DNA of 64,000 nucleotides, from the NCBI RefSeq assembly GCF_013204885.1, contig NZ_JABMKX010000001.1, positions 415,284-479,283 of the forward strand. Direction: 5' to 3'. A model generated the notes under the pieces. That model worked only from the letters and a program-made list of their open reading frames with translations. It was not told the origin of the DNA and made no database searches. Shown here piece by piece: positions 57,503-64,000 of the stretch. This DNA comes from Paenibacillus tritici (lineage in GTDB: Bacteria; Bacillota; Bacilli; Paenibacillales; Paenibacillaceae). Positions within the stretch are counted from its first letter, which is position 1. Each line of letters opens with the position of its first letter. A program made the translations under genes and the position numbers.

Positions 57503-58819
57503 TTATTTTTCAGTGCTTAATTTACGCCCTTCTTTGTCGAGAAACAACAGCTCGTAGTATTTTTTCGGCCGGCCTTTACTGTTGTCACGTTTTTCAAATA
57601 CGGTTTGGACGTATTTTTTCTCTTCAATTTTGTTAAGGATACGGTTTGCACCTTTGACGGTGATGGACAGGCACCCGGCAACATCCTCAGAGGATAATTT
57701 ATTGGTTCTCATCATTTCCGCATAGGACATGATTTTCTGCAAATTGATGTTGTTGATTCCAATATTTTTGGCCAATGCGATAATTTCCGGGTCCCCTTGT
57801 TCAGAGAACTGGATGACATTCATGCTCCGCATGGGGCCGATAACCTGCTGATCCTCGTTAATAAAAAAGCTGCAGCTGCCCGTAAAGGCTTCCGCCTGCC
57901 GCTGGGCCTTGGTGGCGTTGACGTTAGCCTGAAAATACTCGTGCCCCGAGCCCCATCCGATCTTCACCTTGTCACTTATGAATCCTTCCAGATACTCCAG
58001 CAAGGTGCAGTTATGCGCGTTAGAGGTGATTCTCATGAAATGTCCGTAGGTGGTGTATAGTTTGACATGGCCATCTGAGATTTGAGCCGTGTCAGCCAGA
58101 TTCACGCTGCGCAGAAACCTGCCAACCAGGGCTTTCAGCTCTTGAAGCTGCTCTTCAGATGGTGGCTCATTGTGGACCGATAAGTATGCGACAACGGCCC
58201 GCTGGTTCTTAAGCTTGAGGATGGTAATCTCGTTGATGATCTCACGTAGGGTCTCTTTAACATCTTCCAAAGTGGGCCGGATCAAGATATATCTGACTCC
58301 GTGCTTTTTGAGCTCTGGAACAAAGTGGCCGAACGCCGTAATGGACAGATCTATCTTCTTGTCCTCCCACAGCGTGATATGGTTCTCCAGCATGGTCTCC
58401 ACCCGTTCGAACAGATCTCCGCTGTCAAGAGGCTTCCCTTCATGAGTCAGGTATTGCTGGAATTCACTGAAGGAATCAATAACATACGCATAATCCACAT
58501 AGATCCTCGATATATCAAGCCCTGGTTCTGTGACCAGCAGCCGGAAAAGCTCTCTATACAGAAGGTTCTCATTATCCTGCAAAATGTGAATAGGGACCTT
58601 CTCATCCAGGCAATCCTTATCTATTGACTCATAAAGCATTCTGCCGCTGACCACAAATCCATCCACCGAATCTAAGTTCTGCAGATACAGGTCTGTTGTT
58701 TGTCCGAAGTTGCTGATGGTAAGGAACCGGAACTGGCATATGGGCCGCATTTCTTCTTCAATGGCGCGGAAATAATCCATATGGCTCTCTGGCGTGATAA
58801 TACCCAGCTTGATTTTCAT
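57503..58819 (-). CDS. Unrecognised regulator with C-terminal winged helix
   Basis: A 438-residue soluble protein. The first 130 residues (KIKLGIITPESHMDYFRAIEEEM, SVDGFVVSGRMLYESI) resemble a Rossmann-like sensor. The middle (VVAYLSVHNEPPSEEQLQELKALVGRFL..GHVKLYTTYGHFMRITS..GWGSGHEYFQANVNATKA) resembles a degenerate nucleotide-cyclase or GTP-cyclohydrolase-III fold. The C-terminal part (SYAEMMRTNKLSSEDVAGCLSITVKGANRILNKIEEKKYV..NSKGRPKKYYEL) is a winged helix. I cannot name the family. It is divergent from the amidohydrolase operon, which it probably controls. Confidence 0.7.
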   Translation of the reverse strand: MKIKLGIITPESHMDYFRAIEEEMRPICQFRFLTISNFGQTTDLYLQNLDSVDGFVVSGRMLYESIDKDCLDEKVPIHILQDNENLLYRELFRLLVTEPGLDISRIYVDYAYVIDSFSEFQQYLTHEGKPLDSGDLFERVETMLENHITLWEDKKIDLSITAFGHFVPELKKHGVRYILIRPTLEDVKETLREIINEITILKLKNQRAVVAYLSVHNEPPSEEQLQELKALVGRFLRSVNLADTAQISDGHVKLYTTYGHFMRITSNAHNCTLLEYLEGFISDKVKIGWGSGHEYFQANVNATKAQRQAEAFTGSCSFFINEDQQVIGPMRSMNVIQFSEQGDPEIIALAKNIGINNINLQKIMSYAEMMRTNKLSSEDVAGCLSITVKGANRILNKIEEKKYVQTVFEKRDNSKGRPKKYYELLFLDKEGRKLSTEK

Positions 58820-58859
58820 AGTATATTCCTTTCAAAAGACAATGCAATCAAAAGAGTTA

Positions 58860-58982
58860 TATCACAATAAATGTGATATTACAACGTTCCGGCAGCCTTT
58901 GAAATGATGTTCTTAAAATGTCTAATAATCTCTTGACAGCGAATAAATTCAAAAGTATGATGAAAGTGTTCTTAAAAAGTCT
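58860..58982 (+). promoter_or_regulatory. Promoter and operator-like repeats of the amidohydrolase operon
   Basis: TTGACA, 17 bases, TATGAT (58933-58961) is a near-perfect SigA promoter. It is flanked by the direct repeats TGTTCTTAAAATGTCT (58908-58923) and TGTTCTTAAAAAGTCT (58967-58982), 59 bases apart. Nearer the divergent regulator is the inverted repeat TATCACA-ATAAA-TGTGATA (58860-58878). All are candidates for binding by the divergent regulator. Confidence 0.65.
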
Positions 58983-59069
58983 TAAAATATTAAAAGTCAT
59001 AAATATGAAGGGGGCCATTTAAACTCTGTATTTACATTCATTCAATTTGTGTTACGGGAGATGTTCATT

Positions 59070-60287
59070 GTGATTGAAGAAGCTGGAGACGATTTGAGTA
59101 TGGCTCATCAGCTGCAGGACAAATTGGTCATGTACAGGCACCATCTTCATGCGATTCCGGAGCTTGATTTAAGTTTGCCCAGGACAACTGCCTACGTAAA
59201 AGAGGTGTTGGAGTCGATGGGTCTTAAGCCCGCTCCCGTAGGGGAATCAGGGCTGACGGTTACCATTGGCGGACAGCATGGCGGGAAGGTGGTTCTTCTC
59301 CGGGCAGATATGGACGCTTTGCCGATTTCAGAGGAAACGGAGCTTGCATACGCGTCGTTGAACGGGAACATGCATGCTTGCGGTCATGACATGCATACTT
59401 CCATGCTGCTGGGAGCGGCGGAGATCCTGAAGGCTAACGAAGAGCAGCTTCGCGGGACGGTTAAGCTTATGTTTCAGCCGGGTGAAGAGACGCTGCACGG
59501 GGCAAAAATGATGCTTGAGAGCGGGATTCTCGACAATCCTAAAGTGGATGCAGCCATGATGCTTCACGTGTTGACCGGAATGCCACTTCCTCTCGGACAA
59601 TTTGTAGTGCCTGAGGAAGGTGGAGCGATCTCTGCTTCTTCGGATTGGTTCGAAATCATCATCCGCGGAAGGGGCTCACATGGCGCAATGCCCGAGGCCG
59701 CAGTGGACCCTTTGAATGTGGCTGCTCATCTTCATCTGGCGCTGCAGGGTATTCTTAGCCGGGAAATTTCCCCGATTGATAATGCAGTCCTTACCATCGG
59801 CGTGATGGAAGGCGGAAGTACAAACAATGTGATTCCCGATACGGCCAGATTGAAAGGCAGTGTACGCACATTTAACACCGCATTGCGGGATAAAGTGGAG
59901 ACCCGAATCCGCGAAATTAGCGCAGGGATCGGAGAAACTTTTCAGGCCAAGGTGGAAGTGATCTATACGAGAGGCTGTCCTGAAGTGAAAACGGATGGCG
60001 GGCTTAATGAGCAAATGAGGGTTTCGATTGCAAATACCTTTGGTGACGGTTCCTACATTGGTATAACTGAGCTGGTACCAGGTGGCAAATTAATGGGCTC
60101 GGAAGACTTCGCGTTTGTCTCACAGGCGGTGCCAAGTACCACAGTGTTTCTTAATGCAGGCAATATCGAAGATGGTTATCGTTACCCTGTACACCATCCT
60201 AAGACAATGTTCTCGGATGAGGTGCTTCATAGAGGGGCTGCGGCTTATGCAGCTTTTGCCAGAGATTGGCTTGAAAGTAACAGTTAA
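59070..60287 (+). CDS. M20 family amidohydrolase
   Basis: About 405 residues from GTG 59070, which has GGGAG 9 bases upstream; GTG 59049 and ATG 59061 have no SD. The M20D layout is clear: LRADMDALPISEE, the metal motif NMHACGHDMHTSMLLGAA, FQPGEETLHGAKMM, RGRGSHGAMPEAAVDP and GSEDFAFVSQAVP. These enzymes hydrolyse N-acyl or amide bonds of amino acid conjugates. It is the first gene of an operon with two crotonase-fold hydrolases and L-serine dehydratase. Confidence 0.9.
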   Translation: MIEEAGDDLSMAHQLQDKLVMYRHHLHAIPELDLSLPRTTAYVKEVLESMGLKPAPVGESGLTVTIGGQHGGKVVLLRADMDALPISEETELAYASLNGNMHACGHDMHTSMLLGAAEILKANEEQLRGTVKLMFQPGEETLHGAKMMLESGILDNPKVDAAMMLHVLTGMPLPLGQFVVPEEGGAISASSDWFEIIIRGRGSHGAMPEAAVDPLNVAAHLHLALQGILSREISPIDNAVLTIGVMEGGSTNNVIPDTARLKGSVRTFNTALRDKVETRIREISAGIGETFQAKVEVIYTRGCPEVKTDGGLNEQMRVSIANTFGDGSYIGITELVPGGKLMGSEDFAFVSQAVPSTTVFLNAGNIEDGYRYPVHHPKTMFSDEVLHRGAAAYAAFARDWLESNS

Positions 60288-60316
60288 GCTCAAAACCAAA
60301 CTTAGGAGGAATTACA

Positions 60317-61156
60317 ATGACAGAGAGACGTATGATTGGACCCACCAAATTTGAAGAGTACTCGGAGAAATACAAGGAATTCCTGTTAATGACCCGCCGT
60401 GACGGAATCATCGAAGTGCGGCTGCACACCGACGGAGGTTCGTACAAGCACAATTGGGAAGCCCATACCGCCTGGTCTCATGCCTGGTCAGATATTGGCC
60501 GTGACCCTGAGAACGAAGTCATGATTATTACGGGAACCGGGGATAAATGGTTGATTGGCGACCCTGAGGTCTGGAATACGAAATTCATGGACTGGCCGAA
60601 GCAAAAGAAGCTCGAACAGTATCATGAATCACTGAGACTGCTTGAAAATTTGATCTTCTGCATTGACATCCCGACCATCGGGGCGGTCAACGGGCCGGGA
60701 ACGCACTGTGAACTCGCAACGCTCTGCGATATTACCATTTGCACGGAAGACGCGGACTTTTTCGATCCGCATTATCTGGGAGGCACGCCTCCAGGAGATG
60801 GAATGCTGCTCACACTGCAGAACATGATCGGTTTCAAAAAAGCAGCCTACTACGCATACACCGGCAAGAATATCAATGGTCAGACCGCCTTAGATCTGGG
60901 TATTGTCAGTGAAGTTCTGTCCCGTGAGCAGCTTCTTCCACGCGCTTGGGAGCTCGCGGAGATGATCATGCAGGCACCGCGTTCAACGAGACATCTGTCT
61001 CACTCCATTATCTCCCGGCCATGGAAGCAGGCTCTGGTCGCCGATCAGGGATTCCAGCTTGCCCACCAGATGTACGACATGGCTATTGATGAAGAAGGAG
61101 CACTGGAGCGGCTGAAGAAAATGCAGGGACGCCTGATGGGCAACGATGTTCAATAG
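60317..61156 (+). CDS. Crotonase-superfamily hydrolase, 6-oxocamphor hydrolase-like (copy 1)
   Basis: A 279-residue enoyl-CoA hydratase/isomerase-fold protein. DPENEVMIITGTGDKW and CIDIPTIGAVNGPGTHCELATLCDITICTEDADFF form the oxyanion-hole region. DPHYLGGTPPGDGMLLTLQNMIG parallels the His and Asp pair (PHF..PGDG) of 6-oxocamphor hydrolase, a C-C bond (beta-diketone) hydrolase without CoA, and LGIVSEVLSREQLLPRAWELAEMI resembles it too. The exact substrate is unknown. AGGAGG lies before the ATG. The stop overlaps the start of its paralogue. Confidence 0.8.
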   Translation: MTERRMIGPTKFEEYSEKYKEFLLMTRRDGIIEVRLHTDGGSYKHNWEAHTAWSHAWSDIGRDPENEVMIITGTGDKWLIGDPEVWNTKFMDWPKQKKLEQYHESLRLLENLIFCIDIPTIGAVNGPGTHCELATLCDITICTEDADFFDPHYLGGTPPGDGMLLTLQNMIGFKKAAYYAYTGKNINGQTALDLGIVSEVLSREQLLPRAWELAEMIMQAPRSTRHLSHSIISRPWKQALVADQGFQLAHQMYDMAIDEEGALERLKKMQGRLMGNDVQ

Positions 61157-61982
61157 AAAGATGACGGGACCTACCCGGCTCGAAGAATACTCGGAGAAGT
61201 ACAAGGACTTATTCCTCATGACCCGCCGCCGCGGCATCCTAGAAGTGCGTATGCACACTGACGGGGGACCTTTACAATTCGACTGGCCGGTCCAAGCCGC
61301 ATATGGTCACGTATGGTCAGATATTGGCCGTGATCCTGAGAATGAGGTCATGATTCTTACAGGGACAGGAGAGTTATGGCAGACCGGCAATCCTGAAGTC
61401 TGGAATACGAAATTCATGGATTGGCCGAATCGCCGGAAGCTGGAAATGTACCATGAATCACTTAGAATGATTGAAAATATGGTTCAGTGCATCGACATCC
61501 CCACGATTGGGGCGGTTAATGGCACTGGTGCACACTGGCAGCTGGGAACGCTTTGTGATATTACCATCTGTGCGGAAGACACGGCGTTCTTCGATGCCCA
61601 TTATCTGGGCGGTGTTCCGCCTGGAGACGGAATCGTCCTGGCACTTCAAAGGATACTGGGAACCAAGAAAGCGGCATACTATGCATACACGGGCTTGAAC
61701 ATTAATGCTCAAGAGGCATTAGATCTCGGTCTGGTCAGTGAGGTCCTGCCTCGTGAACAGCTTCTTCCACGGGCATGGGAGCTGGCAGAAATGATCATGC
61801 AGGCACCCCGCTCTACAAGACATCTTACGCATTCGATAGTGTCGCACCAGTGGAAACAAGCTTTTGCAGAGAATCAGGGTCTTCAGCTTACTCACCAATT
61901 GGTTGACATGGCTATTGATGAAGAAGGGATTCATGAGCGGCTGATGAAGCTTAAGGAACGTTTTCAGAGGAATGAGCAATAG
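61146..61982 (+). CDS. Crotonase-superfamily hydrolase, 6-oxocamphor hydrolase-like (copy 2)
   Basis: A 278-residue tandem paralogue of the preceding gene, clearly alike along its whole length (GPTRLEEYSEKYKD, WSDIGRDPENEVMILTGTGELW, WNTKFMDWP, QAPRSTRHLTHSIVS). The start at 61146 mirrors that of copy 1 (M-x-x-R-x-M-x-GPT) and overlaps its stop by 11 bases. In the active-site region PHY is replaced by AHY and GTHCEL by GAHWQL, while PPGDG is kept. The two may form a hetero-oligomer or act on different substrates. Confidence 0.8.
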   Translation: MFNRKMTGPTRLEEYSEKYKDLFLMTRRRGILEVRMHTDGGPLQFDWPVQAAYGHVWSDIGRDPENEVMILTGTGELWQTGNPEVWNTKFMDWPNRRKLEMYHESLRMIENMVQCIDIPTIGAVNGTGAHWQLGTLCDITICAEDTAFFDAHYLGGVPPGDGIVLALQRILGTKKAAYYAYTGLNINAQEALDLGLVSEVLPREQLLPRAWELAEMIMQAPRSTRHLTHSIVSHQWKQAFAENQGLQLTHQLVDMAIDEEGIHERLMKLKERFQRNEQ

Positions 61983-62004
61983 CCAGAAAGGGGATAAGGG
62001 TGCT

Positions 62005-63213
62005 ATGAGATCGTTGACTGAGCTATTTAAAATTGGCAGCGGACCGTCCAGCTCCCATACTATGGGGCCGGAGAAGGCGGCCGGGATCTTCAAATCAGAG
62101 AATGAAGACGCAGATGAGTTCAAGGCGTTGATCTATGGTTCCCTTGCCAAAACAGGCAAAGGCCATTTGACGGACAAGGCTATTCTTAGAGCACTTTCAC
62201 CCGTTCCGGCGGAGGTTGAATTTGTTCCACAGGCTGATTTTGTTCTGCCGCATCCCAATACGATGGACTTGTTCGCTTACAGAGAAGGGCAGCAAACCGC
62301 ATCCATGCGTGTTCTAAGCATCGGCGGAGGGGATATCGTTATTGAAGGGCGGGAGGAGGTGCGGGGACCTGATGTCTACCCGGAGAACAGCTTTGCTGAG
62401 ATCAGTACCTTTTGTAAAGCGAATCATATCCGCTTAAGCGATTACGTTGAGCAGCGTGAAGGCAAACAGATCTGGGATTTCCTCCAAGGAATTTGGGAAG
62501 CGATGAAGCGTTCGATCGACGAAGGGCTGTCTGTCACAGGTATTCTGGAGGGCGGTCTGAATGTCGAACGCAAGGCGAAATATCTGTATCATCAGCGGGA
62601 TACGGATGAGAGCCCGGAGACGAGGGAGAACCGGATCGTCAGTGCGTACGCTTTCGCCGTCAACGAACAGAATGCCGCCGCCGGCACAGTCGTAACGGCT
62701 CCAACCTGCGGGGCCTGCGGTGTTGTACCCGCCTCGCTCCGTTATATGCAGGAGAAGCTGCAAGTCCCGGACGAACAGATTCTCCGGGCTCTGGCGGTCG
62801 GCGGACTCATCGGCAATCTGGTCAAGCAGAACGCCTCGATCAGCGGTGCTCAGTGCGGCTGCCAGGCGGAGGTGGGCACGGCTTGCTCTATGGCAGCGGC
62901 AGCGCTGGCTGAACTGTCCGGGATGGAGATCGGCCAGATTGAGTATGCGGCGGAGGTTGCCATGGAGCATCACTTGGGGTTAACCTGTGATCCGATTAAC
63001 GGATTGGTTCAGATTCCTTGCATCGAGCGTAATGCGGTCGGTGCGATGCGGGCGATCAATGCGCTGAGTCTGGCTAAGTTCTTGTCAGGTACCCGGAAGA
63101 TATCCTTTGATCTGGTTGTACAGACCATGTACGAAACTGGCCTGGATATGAACAGCAGGTACCGTGAAACTTCAGAGGGCGGGCTCGCTAAGTTCTACAA
63201 CATGGGCAGTTAA
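62005..63213 (+). CDS. sdaA: L-serine ammonia-lyase, iron-sulfur dependent, single chain
   Basis: About 402 residues. The beta part begins RSLTELFKIGSGPSSSHTMGPEKAAGIF; the alpha part has APTCGACGVVPASLRYMQ, SGAQCGCQAEVGTACSMAAAAL and DPINGLVQIPCIERNAVGA, with the Cys residues that hold the [4Fe-4S] cluster. It converts L-serine to pyruvate and ammonia. ATG 62005 with AAGGGGATAAGG is chosen, as family members begin here; the frame opens at 61972. Its place in the amidohydrolase operon suggests that serine, or a serine conjugate, is released by the pathway. A terminator follows. Confidence 0.9.
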   Translation: MRSLTELFKIGSGPSSSHTMGPEKAAGIFKSENEDADEFKALIYGSLAKTGKGHLTDKAILRALSPVPAEVEFVPQADFVLPHPNTMDLFAYREGQQTASMRVLSIGGGDIVIEGREEVRGPDVYPENSFAEISTFCKANHIRLSDYVEQREGKQIWDFLQGIWEAMKRSIDEGLSVTGILEGGLNVERKAKYLYHQRDTDESPETRENRIVSAYAFAVNEQNAAAGTVVTAPTCGACGVVPASLRYMQEKLQVPDEQILRALAVGGLIGNLVKQNASISGAQCGCQAEVGTACSMAAAALAELSGMEIGQIEYAAEVAMEHHLGLTCDPINGLVQIPCIERNAVGAMRAINALSLAKFLSGTRKISFDLVVQTMYETGLDMNSRYRETSEGGLAKFYNMGS

Positions 63214-63237
63214 CTGATAATGATATCGCTATAGAAG

Positions 63238-63282
63238 AAGAACGTCCCTTGCTGCCGGTTGGCAGAAGGGGCGTTCTTTCGT
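63238..63282 (+). terminator. Terminator after the serine dehydratase operon
   Basis: AAGAACGTCCCTTGCTGCC and GGCAGAAGGGGCGTTCTT form a long stem with a GGTT-type loop, then TCGTTTTGC. Confidence 0.8.
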
Positions 63283-63405
63283 TTTGCGGGAGGATCTGTA
63301 GGACGGAGCCTGCTGTAAGAAAAGAAGTGATTTGACGGAGGGCGGCCGGGATGAGAAAATGTATGCGTGTACATGCAGCAGTGAATTAAGTAGAGGAGGC
63401 ACCAA

Positions 63406-64000
63406 ATGGAACAGCTACGCATTGGAATGATAGGTTATAAATTCATGGGCAAGGCCCACAGCAACGCCTACCGCAGTCTGCCGATGTTCTTCCCGAAGGC
63501 CGTCAAACCGCAAATGTCCGTCATCTGCGGACGCAATGAGGAAGCGGTTACAGAGGCGGCAGCACAGCTTGGCTGGTCGGAGAGTGTAACCGACTGGAAA
63601 GAGCTGATCGGGCGTGACGATATTGATCTGGTCGATATCAACGCGCCGAGCAATGCCCATAAAGAGATAGCTCTTGCAGCCGCGGCGGCAGGCAAGCATA
63701 TTTTTTGTGAGAAGCCGCTGGCCCTGAATCTGGAGGATTCCCGTGAAATGCTGGAGGCCGCAGAAGAAGCGGGAATCGCTCATATGATCGGCTTCAACTA
63801 CCGGTTCTCCCCGGCTGTCAGACTGGCCAAACGGCTGATCGAGAGCGGGCGTCTGGGTACAATCTATCATTTCCGTGCCTGGTTCCTGCAGGACTGGATT
63901 CTTGACCCGGAATTCCCGCTCGTCTGGCGGCTGCAGAAAGAGATTGCAGGCTCGGGATCGCATGGCGATCTGGGGGCGCATCTGATTGATCTGGCTCATT
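63406..64000 (+). CDS. Gfo/Idh/MocA family oxidoreductase, 3' end outside window
   Basis: The frame is open from ATG 63406 (GAGGAGG 7 bases upstream) to the end of the window, about 198 codons. The N-terminal Rossmann fold is LRIGMIGYKFMGKAHSNAYRSLP, followed by DLVDINAPSNAHKEIALAAAAAGKHIFCEKPLALN, where EKP is the family hallmark Lys motif, and FNYRFSPAVRLAKRLIESGRLG. The C-terminal part SGSHGDLGAHLIDLAH reaches the region of the catalytic Asp/His. Such enzymes oxidise sugars or inositols with NAD(P). The family is usually 330-390 residues, so about half is missing. Confidence 0.88.
   Translation, partial: MEQLRIGMIGYKFMGKAHSNAYRSLPMFFPKAVKPQMSVICGRNEEAVTEAAAQLGWSESVTDWKELIGRDDIDLVDINAPSNAHKEIALAAAAAGKHIFCEKPLALNLEDSREMLEAAEEAGIAHMIGFNYRFSPAVRLAKRLIESGRLGTIYHFRAWFLQDWILDPEFPLVWRLQKEIAGSGSHGDLGAHLIDLAH

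Overview
The window looks like chromosomal DNA of a Paenibacillus-type Bacillales (Firmicutes) bacterium. G+C is moderate, strong purine-rich Shine-Dalgarno (SD) sites sit before most genes, GTG and TTG starts are common, and the gene set fits: YteA, DivIVA, a BglG-type antiterminator, a replication terminator protein like that of Bacillus, PaiA, and LmrA-like and HxlR regulators. No rRNA, tRNA, IS transposase, prophage or CRISPR array was seen. The first and last genes run off the window.

Layout. 0-9 kb: alpha-E/transglutaminase pair, SDR oxidoreductase, small DUF genes, GIY-YIG protein, HrpB helicase, general stress protein. 9-13 kb: an AT-rich, mostly minus-strand stretch with paiA/marR, DinB, a gene remnant and an MFS pump preceded by a leader peptide, bounded by a 31-bp direct repeat, then an rtp homologue. 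13-20 kb: yteA, divIVA-like gene, large hybrid histidine kinase, and a GlcNAc-type PTS operon behind a RAT/terminator. 20-31.5 kb: an alpha/beta-hydrolase broken by one TGA plus its TetR regulator, MerR/metallo-hydrolase, an ECF sigma/anti-sigma/ABC operon, HxlR/ribA, and a three-gene ABC-2 exporter. 31.5-33.5 kb: intergenic repeats and a ROK kinase. 33.7-41.9 kb: a compact biosynthetic cluster (fatty acyl-AMP ligase, ACP-KS-AT polyketide synthase, ACP-alpha-oxoamine synthase, SDR, phosphopantetheinyl transferase), the best candidate for an undescribed product. 42-51.7 kb: small DUF genes, two TetR/DHA2 pump pairs, and a PadR/SEDS/D-Ala-D-Ala dipeptidase/stalk-protein wall block. 51.7-52.7 kb: an intergenic repeat field with a six-copy 51-bp array. 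52.7-57.5 kb: MerR/aldo-keto reductase, DMT/LysR, and an RlmA-type 23S rRNA methyltransferase behind a leader peptide and premature terminator. 57.5-63.2 kb: an unusual regulator divergent from an amidohydrolase/two crotonases/L-serine dehydratase operon. 63.4 kb on: a Gfo/Idh/MocA oxidoreductase.

Three themes stand out. First, two unlinked minus-strand genes plausibly tied to antibiotic resistance (MFS pump, rRNA methyltransferase) each follow a short leader ORF ending in or containing Arg-Leu-Arg, the '+X+' motif at which macrolides stall ribosomes, followed by an RNA structure that could gate expression. Second, the FAAL-PKS-AOS cluster predicts a fatty acid converted to a beta-ketoacyl-ACP and then condensed with an amino acid, giving an alkyl aminoketone or alkyl-hydroxypyrrole. 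Third, at least two families of structured intergenic repeats recur tens of kilobases apart, one expanded into a minisatellite.
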